In this document: piece after piece, positions 51,027-61,632 of the stretch | How positions within the stretch are numbered: position 1 is the stretch's first letter | How the letters are laid out: every line of letters begins with the position of its first letter | Assembly: GCF_022458985.1 (NCBI RefSeq) | Contig: NC_061782.1 | Coordinates: 23,263,672-23,327,671 of the forward strand | Reading direction: 5' to 3' | DNA from: Mugil cephalus | Taxonomy: Eukaryota > Chordata > Actinopteri > Mugiliformes > Mugilidae | DNA: 64,000 nt | The notes under the pieces: model-generated | Told to the model about the DNA's origin: nothing | The model's database searches: none | Seen by the model: the letters and a program-made list of their open reading frames with translations, nothing else | Translations under genes and position numbers: made by a program

Positions 51027-51502
51027 TTAATTAAAATGTTTATCATTGTTGGCATTAAAAGGTCTTAAGTCACTATGTGTGACCAAGTCAAGAGGCTCAG
51101 GTTGAGGATCTTCAAGAGCAGATTCGTTGATAGATTCTGATGTGTCTTCCATTAATTGATTAATCCGTCTCAGTCTTTCCTTTTCTCAGATTTAGATTTT
51201 TGTTTGTAGTAGCGAGAAACAAAACAAATGACATATGGTTTGATCAATTACCTTGATGCCAATTGCTCCAGAAGAAATATGCCCTAGCATAAGCTATCAT
51301 ATTGCTTAACTAACACATCTAAGCCTTTTACAAACAAGTGTAAACATATTTCTTAATCCTTTTTAACTGATCTGCATAATCACATCATTACTAAATCACA
51401 ATACCTTGCTCTCTTTTTCTCGACATACTCAGCCCTAGCTTGTGGGTCAGCGTTCTTCCTGGCAATGAAAAGTCTCTGCCTTTCTTTATTAGACAGTGGC
51501 AT
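51027..51502 (-). pseudogene. Fragment of a fish multicopy ORF (Lys/Arg-rich), probably broken
   Basis: Segment 51405-51502 has a good acceptor (ttcttgcag) and donor (gtattg) and reads MPLSNKERQRLFIARKNADP, then a Lys/Arg-rich helix-like stretch. This wording resembles a repeated ORF seen in many fish genomes that I associate with mobile elements. About 190 bp further on, 51027-51173 is open as LRRINQLMEDTSESINES and on to TAA. It is preceded by a Lys-rich stretch (YYKQKSKSEKRKD) in a different frame, with a cg where the acceptor ag would be expected. The simplest reading is one gene with a lost acceptor and a 1-bp frameshift, but this is inference. It lies just outside the duplicated unit. 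Confidence 0.4.
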
Positions 51503-52402
51503 CTGCAAGAACAAAACTGAGCTTTAAACATCAAAAGCTATGCTCATTTTTGGGCAATAAGTTCACAATGTCTATGATAATGTCCCGTGTTACTCTCATT
51601 GAAAAAGATAACAATAAAAGTTCAAAAATACATAATACTGCTTCTTTTATTATTTAATTAATCAGTTGCTGCTATTAATAATCCAAAAAGAATAACAATA
51701 CAACATGAAATCAATGTCTAAAAAGCTACAGCTACTGAATTGATTAACATGTCCAGTCTCTCTAACAGAGGACATGTCCTGGGTAACAGAATATCTTCGT
51801 TATCTAGGAAGGACATATCGTTACCCAGGGAGGACAAAAAACAAATTTTCCTTTATAATCGGGCACTAACTGGGTCTACTGTGTAAAACATTAGCTTAAT
51901 CTTCAACACATCAATGTCATATTTCACATGAAATAGGTCATTTTAAAATGTAAACAAATTATAAATGTGTTATTAGCGTAATCCAGAAAGACACATCATG
52001 GTGATACATCACGTACTACTGAGCGAAAAGGTCAAAATATCAACATTTTAAGAGAGATTTACTGATCTTGTCATCTCTTTTGGGGTCCTTCAGAATCTGT
52101 TGGCTGATGCAACACCCTGTAACATGGCTGTCCAAATCCAATTATGGTCATATAGCCACTTTATGTGTGATTCACAAGAAATATTAATACTTTTATGACA
52201 CTGAATCCGTAATCAATTCTAAAAAAGTAAAAAAAAAAACTAGAGAGAGGGAAATGAGACAGACCTCTATGATGGAAGCCCTTCAGAGACACGGCAATAT
52301 TCAGATATGTAGTGAAAATACAGTATCTGTAGGTATTTTCTTATTTATTTGTAATTATTGCAGAGTTGGTCCTCCATACTGACATAGTGTCATGTGTCAT
52401 AC

Positions 52403-52674
52403 CCTGTCAGGGATGAAGTGGTTCAGTCCCAGGCCGTAGGTGAAGGAGTACTTCTTCCCACGACACAGAGTAGTTGATCTGAGGAAACTCAAAGGCTAAG
52501 ACACAAAAACAACAACAGTGTATTGTGTAAATCTTTTGATTGCATATATTTCGTTTACCCTGTTTTGGTAAAGAAAACCGGACGTCGGGCTCAAGTCAGA
52601 TGGTGTCGTCGCTCTGAATAACGGCAGTAGTTGTCGTGTAGGAACAGAGATGACAGATTCTTCCCCTGCTCCAC
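52403..52674 (-). CDS. Two exon-like segments of an unrecognised gene (copy A)
   Basis: Minus-strand segments 52559-52674 (acceptor cttgtgttcag, donor gtaaac) and 52403-52495 (acceptor tttgtgtcttag, donor gtatga) join in phase. They read [20 protein letters not shown], then [28 protein letters not shown] and [11 protein letters not shown]. Both are identical in copy B, and the surrounding 300 bp has a single mismatch, outside the exons, while neighbouring DNA differs by 2% or more. The second segment could join in phase to the ATG segment at 51502. I do not recognise the protein, and the first exon is not found. Confidence 0.45.
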
Positions 52675-53579
52675 CTGAACACAAGCAAAGACAAAGACGA
52701 GTCTTTTACATCGAAAATGAGAGGTCTTACTATCGGACATTTGTGTGAACATGGAGGACCAGACCAACTGAAGAGCTCATGAGAGAGGAATAATTGGTGA
52801 AGTTGGAGATTTTAGCGTAGCTTTAAATGGTAAATGAAACGTACATGTATTGGTCCTTGTACTGCAAACTATATCCAAAATAACACCTTTGATATAGTCA
52901 AATATTAAAAACTTGCTAAAATCAAAGCTTTAAGAAGTTTATTTTTCATTCCAAAGGATGATGGGAGATTTTTCTTACGTAACCAGCGCCAGTCAGTGCG
53001 TTTACATGCAGAATTTCATGGAGCTATGCTCAAAGTTCTTGCGTTGCTCGAACAGGACGTTAAATGGATGATAACAACAATAAAAACACGTGTAGTGTGC
53101 TCATCTGTGCGTTTTGTAGTTTGAATGTTCAAACATTGACTCACCAAAGAAAAACATTAGGATACTTATAGTTGAATTAATAAGTATTTATTAACAAACA
53201 TTTCCTTCATGGACATCAGTGATAATATTGTTTGCTAGTTGTGTAGGAAACATTACACATTATGTTTCATTATTTATTCATCCCATTGATATAAAAAGGT
53301 TAGTTTATTTGTCTGGGGTAGTCTGGTTGTGTATTTGGGTACATGTGTGGGGTGACCACCTAAACTGACATAATTATGGTCATAGTCAACCTGAGTACAG
53401 TAATCACTGAACAACAAACAAAATTTGCCTATTTCATTATGTTAATTTATTTTTACTACTTGATGTTTTTTTTTAACTTATTTTATTTTATTCATTTATT
53501 TATTTATTTTTTGAATGCTACGAATGTTTTATTAACACTAATCAACATTGAAAGTTCTATGTACAACAGATGTAAGAAA

Positions 53580-53800
53580 AGTATTGATAAAGTTTTGAGG
53601 GAAAGACAGGAGGAAGAGATGGAAAAGAATTTAAAGTTTTGAGGGAAAGACAGGAGGAAGAGATGGAAAAGTATTTAAAGTTTTGAGGAAAAAACAGGAG
53701 GAAGAGATGGAAAAGAATTTAAAGTTATGAGGGAAAGACAGGAAGAAGAGATGGAAAAGTATTTAAAGTTTTGAGGAAAAGACAGGAGGAAAATGTAGAG
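53580..53800 (+). repeat. Purine-rich minisatellite, about 45-bp unit (copy A)
   Basis: About four to five head-to-tail units built from gacaggaggaagagatggaa followed by aagaatttaaagttttgagg. It lies about 160 bp downstream of the stop of the 778-codon ORF. The plus strand is almost pure purine apart from the ttt words. Confidence 0.9.
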
Positions 53801-53958
53801 GATAGGATCAGGTATCAATACATTAGAGGGAAAGTAGACAGGACGTCTCCGGGAGGTTTGTAGATGAAGTGAAAGAGGACTTAAAGGTAGTAGAGACAGG
53901 GATAGAGGATAGAGCAAGATAGAGGAAGATTACCAGTGGTGACTCCAGAAGGCAGGTT

Positions 53959-56295
53959 TCACTTGAGGACACACATCGACTTTTTGCAGGCTTTCCACAC
54001 TCGTGAGAAGAATCTGCTAAATTTAGATTCCCTTGGAGGTGGACTGGTTGGTAAATACAGATGGATTTTCAGATACTTCAAAACTGCATCGTCAAAAGAT
54101 GAATCCAGTGACAGTGCAGCTACCAGCAGTGATTCTGAAGACCCAAATTCTCCACAAAGGTCTTTCACCATGACTTTGGTGAGTCTTTTTATGTCGATGC
54201 CATTCACTCCGAGAGCAATGTCAGTGGAGCTGATCTCACTCAACACTTTGCCTGTTAGTCGATCAATTATTCGGGTGATCGTGTCTTTCTTTATGGCCCT
54301 CTTGTTTCTCTTGAAGTATTTAATTATTATTCTCATGATCAGACAAGTCATCAAGTCATCGGCCATGCTCTCAGTCACAGATGAAGAACCAGCTGACCCT
54401 GCTGCAGGTTCATGTCTTGACTCTACAGGTAATTGTCCCATTCTGAAACCAAATGAGTCGCCAGTAAAAGCTGGTGGAGGCGAAACATTTATTTCAGATG
54501 AGATCAGTTCTTGCGAGTCAATGTAAAACCTGACAGTCTTGGATATTAATTCAGGATGTTCTGAATCATCTGCACGTGACTTAAGTCTTGAATCATGAGA
54601 CGTTTGTGCCTGCTCATTGTTGGATCTAAAGGAGCCTGCTTGGGACAGCACTGTTGCCATAAGGTTTTCTATTTGTGCCATCGCACCAGACACTTCCTCA
54701 GCGTGGGCTGTTGGTTGTGTCCTCTCCCTCTCCTTCCAGAGTAGCACCTGCTGCAGGAACTTTTCCATTGAGGCCTCTGTCATGGCATACACGACTTCAG
54801 GAGAAAAGTGACACTCATTGTCATCACTATTTCTCCTGAACTTAGAGAGGACACAATCAAAAACTTTCTTTCCCACTGGAACTTGAGGGGTTTGACATGT
54901 GGGACCAACCATCAGTTGTCTGTATATTTTATCAGTGAGCTCCTTTGAAAACTTTTTAATTTCCCGGCTGTACATATTTTCCTGTGTGCTGCCCACTTTT
55001 TGCACAGGTTCGGGTGACTGATTTAATTTTTCCAACATATTGTCAATGTCGGGTTTGACGCTCTCAAAATCAAGAGATGGCACGTTCTTTACTACACTCC
55101 TCTGTGACAGTGTGGAAGGAGAAGGTACAGACTCTGGAGAAACTGGAACACTTCCTGGCAAAAGACATTCAGGCTGGTCTTTGTCGGTGTGTTCAGAAGT
55201 TTCCAGACTCAAAATGAAATCAGGGTCTGTTTTCTGATAGGCGGCCGTCAGCTCTGCCATCATCTTCTCAAACTGTCTTCTGACGAACTTAGAAAACTGC
55301 TGTGTTTTTGTCTGCTGGTTGACATCAGCACTGTTTCCTAAGAGAGAAGCCAGTGAGCTGAAGAAGTCCTTCAGCTTATTCACCAGGAGCACCCTATTAA
55401 AATGAGGTGTCGGTGAAGTGCTACTCTCACCAGAATTGCAGCAATGCAGTTCATCACATATGGAAGTGACAATTTGTGACGCTGCTGCTCGAGCCTCCAG
55501 AAAGGTATTAATGGGGGGCAGACCATCCTCTGCCTCTTCTGCCAAGTCTGGTGACTCGCTGCAAATTCTTATGAGAATTTCACTCACAGTTTTTCTCACT
55601 GAGGGGACAGCGACTAGAGATTGTACCTCTGCAGAGTCGCACCCCTCTGGGGCTGATAGAAAATGTTTCTTTGGTGAAGAAGCCGAACTTGTCTTCGATG
55701 ATGACAGCGACGTTTCTGGCCGCTGACATACTCCAAGACACTGATGTCTCAGTCTGGCTACCAGTCTTTTCAGACATGTGGTAGCGTGAAACACCATTTG
55801 ATTTAAACGGCCAATACTTGACATGGAGCCGCTGACATAAACTGCAGGCTCTGAGGATTCAGCAGAGCTGTTGATAGCCAGAGAAAGAACGCACTTTACC
55901 TTCTGGGAAATCTCACTCTCAACCAGAGCTGTCAGCTCTTTAGCATCCTCACTTTTAATCTGTGAGACGTTGAGGGCGATAGCAAAGCTGGTGGAGAAGG
56001 AGTCTCCCAAGGTTGCACTAAAGTTTTCCAAATCTTCTGGTACTGTACCAGTGTGCTGTTGCCGAATCACGGGAAGGATGATTCTCAGCACTTGTGAAGA
56101 AATACTTTGAACAATGTCCGTAAGCATGTCTGCTAGTGCAGCTTGTGTGTCTGAGTCACAAGTGTCTGCAGCAAGCATGCTCCACTGTGCTGGAGAGATT
56201 GTTTCAAAATGTGTCGTTACAATGGGCAGAAGGTCCTCTGGCGTAATAATCACCGGGCTGTCCACCTGGACTTTGGAAATCTCCACTGAAGACAT
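53959..56295 (-). CDS. Unrecognised 778-aa protein, single uninterrupted ORF (copy A)
   Basis: The frame runs from ATG (first residues MSSVEISKVQVDSP) to TGA, with no intron in its 2.3 kb. I recognise no domain, signal peptide or membrane span. The first 300 residues are mixed helical text with many Ser/Thr. A Ser/Pro-rich linker with PVSPESVPSPSTLSQRS follows. The last 150 residues include a hydrophobic/basic stretch, LMTCLIMRIIIKYFKRNKRA, then RIIDRLTGKVLSEI, and a strongly basic Cys-containing end, FFSRVWKACKKSMCVLK. Copy B differs by about nine amino-acid changes, one in-frame codon insertion and about twelve silent changes, a pattern of selection on protein sequence. Just upstream a ttaacccctag could be an acceptor, so 5' exons are possible. 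Absence of introns would also fit an old retrocopy. Confidence 0.75.
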   Translation of the reverse strand: MSSVEISKVQVDSPVIITPEDLLPIVTTHFETISPAQWSMLAADTCDSDTQAALADMLTDIVQSISSQVLRIILPVIRQQHTGTVPEDLENFSATLGDSFSTSFAIALNVSQIKSEDAKELTALVESEISQKVKCVLSLAINSSAESSEPAVYVSGSMSSIGRLNQMVFHATTCLKRLVARLRHQCLGVCQRPETSLSSSKTSSASSPKKHFLSAPEGCDSAEVQSLVAVPSVRKTVSEILIRICSESPDLAEEAEDGLPPINTFLEARAAASQIVTSICDELHCCNSGESSTSPTPHFNRVLLVNKLKDFFSSLASLLGNSADVNQQTKTQQFSKFVRRQFEKMMAELTAAYQKTDPDFILSLETSEHTDKDQPECLLPGSVPVSPESVPSPSTLSQRSVVKNVPSLDFESVKPDIDNMLEKLNQSPEPVQKVGSTQENMYSREIKKFSKELTDKIYRQLMVGPTCQTPQVPVGKKVFDCVLSKFRRNSDDNECHFSPEVVYAMTEASMEKFLQQVLLWKERERTQPTAHAEEVSGAMAQIENLMATVLSQAGSFRSNNEQAQTSHDSRLKSRADDSEHPELISKTVRFYIDSQELISSEINVSPPPAFTGDSFGFRMGQLPVESRHEPAAGSAGSSSVTESMADDLMTCLIMRIIIKYFKRNKRAIKKDTITRIIDRLTGKVLSEISSTDIALGVNGIDIKRLTKVMVKDLCGEFGSSESLLVAALSLDSSFDDAVLKYLKIHLYLPTSPPPRESKFSRFFSRVWKACKKSMCVLK

Positions 56296-56339
56296 TTCTA
56301 TCTTTGTTTTTTTGCCTAGGGGTTAAGTGTAAAACTTGG

Positions 56340-56490
56340 TAAACAGTTAATTTGCACTATCTCTAGATACTTATGTGGCCTGGATAGTAGATACTTGCTT
56401 CCGTGTGGTCTGGGTACTGGATTCTGACGTGGTCTGGATACTGTATTCTGACGTGGTCTGGATACTGGATACTTGCTTATGTGTCTGGAA
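56340..56490 (+). repeat. Short imperfect tandem repeat upstream of the 778-codon ORF
   Basis: The phrase gtggtctggatactg with variants occurs several times, with a period of about 28 bp. Whether copy B has the same array cannot be seen, as the window ends first. Confidence 0.6.
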
Positions 56491-56604
56491 ATCAGGAACT
56501 AAAAGAACTAAAAGACCAGATCAGTTTGAATATATAGAAAATCCACAATGACGTCATGCGAAAAGATCAAAGCCACAAAGAGTGGCTTTGATGTCACAGA
56601 GGTC

Positions 56605-56665
56605 TTCACTCGTTTACGCATGCGCACTCAAACGCTCCGCTGGGGCCACAAACATGGCGGACACA
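56605..56665. promoter_or_regulatory. CpG-type promoter-like block with NRF1-like and YY1-like sites
   Basis: The palindromic core gcatgcgc at 56618-56625, within acgcatgcgcac, matches the NRF1 consensus. The motif aacatggcgg at 56651-56660 matches the YY1 consensus often found at transcription starts. TATA is absent. The block is about 320 bp upstream of the 778-codon ORF on the minus strand and about 350 bp before open frames on the plus strand, so it could act in both directions. Motif matching by eye only. Confidence 0.5.
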
Positions 56666-56981
56666 TTGTTTTGACAAATATGAATCTGATACAGAAAAAA
56701 ACAAAGCAGTCGCTTAATGAGACGAATCAGCGACGGCCAACAATCAATTAAGACAATGTCACTAGAGAATGGATTTTATTTGTTTATTTGCAGACTTTTA
56801 TTGTGGAGTGATTATCAACATTCAATTCCTAAAGCAAGATGTGAAGGTTTGATAAGATTTCAAACTTCATTATGCCGTTTTCACGGCAATAAAAAAGACG
56901 GGAAAAAAACAAGATAAGAGGAGACACAAGTTTATTGAGTTAAGATATAGTTGTGTTAATTTTTCTGCTTACTGATGCACA

Positions 56982-57342
56982 GTGTTCGGACTTCCGGGAT
57001 CAATAACTCCAACTCTATTAAATGTTTGCTCTCGTGGTAAAAATGTGAGCAATGAGCTACCAGCCAGTTTTCATCAAAACGAGCCGGTTTCTGGCTGGAC
57101 AAACAACATTAGTCTGGTCTCCCTGCGCACTCCTCTGTCAGCTGGATGCAGAGGGACCGTCTACAAAGTCGCAAAAAGCAGCTAGAGAAATATTGTATAA
57201 CTAATATCCATTGTAGCATGACAAAGATTACCACAGACATCCAGAAGTTCAATAAGCATGCTTATACAGCACCACGCCTCATCAATCAGATCTGCTCGGG
57301 AGAGTATCCGGCGCTTCTGGTACCGACAGAGGGACTCACCAA
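56982..57342 (+). CDS. Possible first exon(s) of an unrecognised plus-strand transcript
   Basis: Two short overlapping open stretches follow the promoter-like block. One begins at 56982 (MFGLPGSITPTLLNVC). The other gives MTKITTDIQKFNKHAYTAPR from an internal ATG, runs through INQICSGEYPALLVPTEGLT and ends with lysine at a strong donor (caag|gtaagag, 57343). No later exon could be assigned and I do not recognise the protein, so this is tentative. Confidence 0.3.
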
Positions 57343-58402
57343 GGTAAGAGAAGCGCACGGACAGGAATGGATCGTGGTAAATTTCCAAATTTGTTCGGTC
57401 CATTTTTTGTCAGGTAATTGAAGTGTTGGTAGCGGCCGCTCTCAACTAATTTGCTAGTGTAATGATAGTTATTTACGGAGATGTTTTTTTCTTTATGCAA
57501 TGAAACACTAACACTGAATTTACTTTAAACATCAAACGCTATGCTCATTTTTGGGCAATAAGTTCACAATGTCTATGATAATGTCCCGTGTTACTCTCAT
57601 TGAAAAAGATAACAATAAAAGTTCAAAATACATAATACTGCTTCTTTTATTATTTAATTAATCAGTTGCTGCTATTAATAATCCAAAAAGAATAACAATA
57701 CAACATGAAATCAATGTCTAAAAAGCTACAGCTACTGAATTGATTAACATGTCCAGTCTCTCTAACAGAGGACATGTCCTGGGTAACAGAATATCTTTGT
57801 TATCTAGGAAGGACATATTGTTACCCAGGGAGGACAAAACAACTATTTTTCCTTCATAATCGGGCACTAACTGGGTCTTCTGTGTAAAACATTAGCTTAA
57901 TCTTCAACACATCAATGTCATATTTCACATGAAATAGGTCATTTTAAAATGTAAACAGATTATAAATGTGTTATTAGCGTTATCCAGAAAGACACATCGT
58001 GGTGATACATCATGTACCACCGAGCGAAAAGGTCAAAATATCAACATTTTAAGAGAGATTTACTGATCTTGTCATCTCTTTTGGGGTCCTTCAGAATCTG
58101 TTGGCTGATGCAACACCCTGTAAAATGGCTGTCCAAATCCAATTATGGTCATATAGCCACTTTATGTGTGATTCACAAGAAATATTAATACTTTTATGAC
58201 ACTGAATCCGTAATCAATTCTAAAAAAGTAAAAAAAAAACTAGAGAGAGGGAAATGAGACAGACCTCTATGATGGAAGTCCTTCAGAGACACGGCAATAT
58301 TCAGATATGTAGTGAAAATACAGTAGCTGTATGTATTTTCTTATTTATTTGTAATTATTGCAGAGTTGGTCCTCCATACTGACATAGTGTCATGTGTCAT
58401 AC

Positions 58403-58674
58403 CCTGTCAGGGATGAAGTGGTTCAGTCCCAGGCCGTAGGTGAAGGAGTACTTCTTCCCACGACACAGAGTAGTTGATCTGAGGAAACTCAAAGGCTAAG
58501 ACACAAAAACAACAACAGTGTATTGTGTAAATCTTTTGATTGCATATATTTCGTTTACCCTGTTTTGGTAAAGAAAACCGGACGTCGGGCTCAAGTCAGA
58601 TGGTGTCGTCGCTCTGAATAACGGCAGTAGTTGTCGTGTAGGAACAGAGATGACAGATTCTTCCCCTGCTCCAC
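58403..58674 (-). CDS. Two exon-like segments, copy B
   Basis: Segments 58559-58674 and 58403-58495 are base-for-base identical to the exon-like segments of copy A and keep the same splice signals. The third segment (51405-51502) was not duplicated, so any transcript from this copy would need another 3' end. Confidence 0.4.
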
Positions 58675-59282
58675 CTGATCACAAGCAAAGACAAAGACGA
58701 GTCTTTTACATCGAAAATGAGAGGTCTTACTATCGGACGTTTGTGTGAATATGGAGGACCAGACCAACTGAAGAGCTCATGAGAGAGGAATAATTGGTGA
58801 AGTTGGAGATTTTAGCTTAGCTTTAAATGGTAAATGAAACATACATGTGTTGGTCCTTGTACTGCGAACTATATTCGAAATAACACCTTTGATATAGTCA
58901 AATAATAAAAACTTGCTAAAATCAAAGCTTTAAGAAGTTTATTTTTCATTCCAAAGGATGATGGGAGATTTTTCTTACGTAACCAGCGTCAGTCAGTGCG
59001 TTTACATGCAGAATTTCATGGAGCTATGCTCAAAGTTCTTGCGTTGCTCAAACAGGACATTAAATGGATGATAACAACAATAAAAACACGTGTAGTGTGC
59101 TCATCTGTGCGTTTTGTAGTTTGAATGTTCAAACATTGACTCACCAAAGAAAAACATTAGCATACTTATAGTTGAATTAATAAGTATTTATTAACAAACA
59201 TTTCCTTCATGGACATCAGTGATAATATTGTTTGCTAGTTGTGTAGGAAACATTACACATTATGTTTCGTTATTTTTCATCC

Positions 59283-60929
59283 AATTCAATTCAATTCAAT
59301 TCAGTTTTATTTTTATAGCGCCAATAACAATACAAATCGTCTCAAGACGCTTCACAAAAACCAGCCTGCAACCTCCAGAGCAAGCCTGAGGGCAACGGTG
59401 GCAAGGAAAAACTCCCTTTTAACAGGAAGAAACCTTGAGCAGAACCCAGCTCGTATGGAGGGACCCATCTGCCGAAGGCCAGCCGGTTAGAAACAGAGAA
59501 GATAGAGAGAAAAGAAGAGCAGGAGACACAAGATAAACAAACTTCTGTCATAGATACATACATCAAGCGGAAGGAAACATGTAGGGTATAGTAATATAAC
59601 ACATAGCTGATGATCTGTGACAGTTTGTGAGTATAACAGGAATTATGGGCAGGTTGGTGAATTGTTCATCTAGGTAGGAGTGGACAACTGGAGGAGGCCA
59701 TGATGACTGGGACAGATGTAGTTTATGGAGCTCCACAGGTCTGATACACAGCACTCCAGACCATGAAGACTGGGCTGGTTGATGAGGCCACGGCAGCAGA
59801 TGTAGCTTAGAACTCCACAGGTCAGATATTCAGCACTCCAGACCGGAGACCCTCACAAGATGATGGAGGGGGAGGGGAAGGGAGAGAGTAAGACACAGGG
59901 GTTAGTAAATTATAAGAGATAGAAAATAAAATGATAAGATATTAGAGGACAGGAGCCAGAGAAGAAAGAGGAGAGGACATGTCCTCAGTGCATCGTCCCC
60001 CTGCAGCCTAGGCCTATAGCAGCATAACTAAGGGATGGTTAAGTCCAGCCCTAGCTATAAGCTTTTTCAAAAAGGAAAGTCTTAAGCCTGACCTTAAACA
60101 TAGAGACTGTGTCTGCCTCCCGAACCCAAACTGGGAGCTGGTTCCATAGGAGAGGAGCCTGATAACTGAAGGCTCTACCTCCCATTCTACTTTTAGAAAC
60201 TCTAGGAACCACAAGTAGACCTGCACTTAGAGATCGTAGTGATCTGTTGGGACAGTATGGTACTATGAGGTCTTTCAATATGATGGAGCTAGGCCTTTCA
60301 GGGCCTTGTATGTAAGGAGGAGGATTTTAAATTCAATTCTAGATTTTAAAGGGAGTCAATGAAGAGAAGCTAATACTGGAGTAATATGATCTCTCTTGCT
60401 AATTCCTGTCAGTGCTCTTGCTGCAGCGTTTTGAATCAATTGGAGGCTTTTTAAAGAGCTACTTGGACAGCCAGACAGTAACGAGTTACAATAATCCGGC
60501 CTGGAAGACACAAATGCATGAACTAGTTTTTCCGCATCACTCTGAGAAAGGATGCTCCTAATTTTGATGATATTACGAAGGTGGAAGAAAGCAGTCCTGG
60601 TCACCTGCTTTATGTGAGAATTAAAGGACATATCCTGGTCAAATATAACACCAAGGTTTTTCACAGTAGTACTGGAGGCCAAGGTAATGCCATCCAACAA
60701 AAGCAGGTGATTAGATAATGAATCTCTGACATGTTTAGAGCCAAATACGATAACTTCAGTTTTGTCTGAGTTTAAAAGTAGAAAATTACAGGTCATCCAA
60801 GCCTTTATGTCTTTAAGGCATGCTTGGAGTTTACCCAGCGGATTAGTTTCATCTGGTTTCATGGATAAATATAGCTGGGTATCATCTGCGTAGCAATGGA
60901 AGTTTATGCCGTGCTTTCTAATAATATAT
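59283..60929 (-). mobile_element. 5'-truncated L2-like non-LTR retrotransposon inserted in copy B
   Basis: Read on the minus strand, the element starts inside the reverse transcriptase gene, just before the catalytic CYADDTQLYL (about 60865-60900). It continues through NSDKTEVIVFGSK, KNLGVIFDQDMSF and RPDYCNSLLSGCPSSS, then a broken part with RSLRSLSAGLLVVPRVSKSR and MFKVRLKTFLFEKAYS. The 3' end is a (TTGAA)n tail at 59283-59303, as in L2/CR1-type LINEs. In-frame stops interrupt the reading near 60354 and 60285, so it is dead. The flanks share atcc (59279-59282 and 60930-60933), a possible short target duplication. Copy A lacks it: text continues directly at 53270-53281. Confidence 0.85.
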
Positions 60930-61224
60930 ATCCCATTGATATAAAAAGGTTAGTTTATTTGTCTGGGGTAGTCTGGTTGTGTATTTGGGTACATGTGTGG
61001 GGTGACCACCTGAACTGACATAATTATGGTCATAGTCAACCTGAGTACAGTAATCACTGAACAACAAACAGAATTTGCCTATTTCATTATTTTAATTTAT
61101 TTTTCATTACTTGATGTTTTTTTTTTAACTTATTTTATTTTATTCATTTATTTATTTATTTTTTGAATGCTACAATTTTTTTATTAACACTAAACAACAT
61201 TGAAAGTTCTATGTACAACAGATG

Positions 61225-61457
61225 TAAGAAAAGTATTGATAAAGTTATGAGGGAAAGACAGGAGGAAGAGATGGAAAAGAATTTAAAGTTTTGAGGGAAA
61301 GACAGGAGGAAGAGATGGAAAAGTATTTAAAGTTTTGAGGAATAGACGGGAGGAAGAGATGGAAAGTATTTAAAGTTTTGAGGAAAAGACAGGAGGAAGA
61401 GATGGAAAAGTATTTAAAGTTTTGAGGAAAAGACAGGAGGAAGAGATGGAAGTAGCA
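61225..61457 (+). repeat. Purine-rich minisatellite, about 45-bp unit (copy B)
   Basis: Same array as at 53580-53800, with about five units and small length changes (including one unit shortened to ggaaagta). Confidence 0.9.
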
Positions 61458-61632
61458 GAGCTGAAAATGTAGAGGATAGGATCAGGTATCAATACATTAG
61501 AGGGAAAGTAGACAGGACGTCTCCGGGAGGTTTGTAGATGAAGTGAAAGAGGACTTAAAGGTAGTAGAGACAGGGATAGAGGATAGAGCAAGATAGAGGA
61601 AGATTACCAGTGGTGACTCCAGAAGGCAGGTT

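Larger units (their letters stand above)
51523..57522. repeat. Tandem duplication, copy A (about 6.0 kb)
   Basis: From about 51523 the sequence is repeated from about 57523 at nearly the same spacing (for example 51541 matches 57542). The match continues to the bases just upstream of the 778-codon ORF (56326, matching 64000). Divergence is about 1-2% by eye. The second copy begins where the first would end, so the unit length is about 6000 bp. The right part of copy A (56327-57522) should reappear beyond the window if the whole unit was duplicated. Confidence 0.9.

Noticed and set aside
53580..53800. CRISPR-like array
   Set aside because: Units are contiguous with no unique spacers, and the genome is a vertebrate. 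It is a minisatellite.
53936..54526. 196-codon plus-strand ORF (and its counterpart at 61735-62202)
   Set aside because: It is antisense to the 778-codon ORF. The opposite strand has the longer frame and the silent-change pattern, so this is a shadow.
60356..60862. 168-codon ORF as a host gene
   Set aside because: It carries reverse-transcriptase text directly after a YADD motif and is part of the L2-like LINE.
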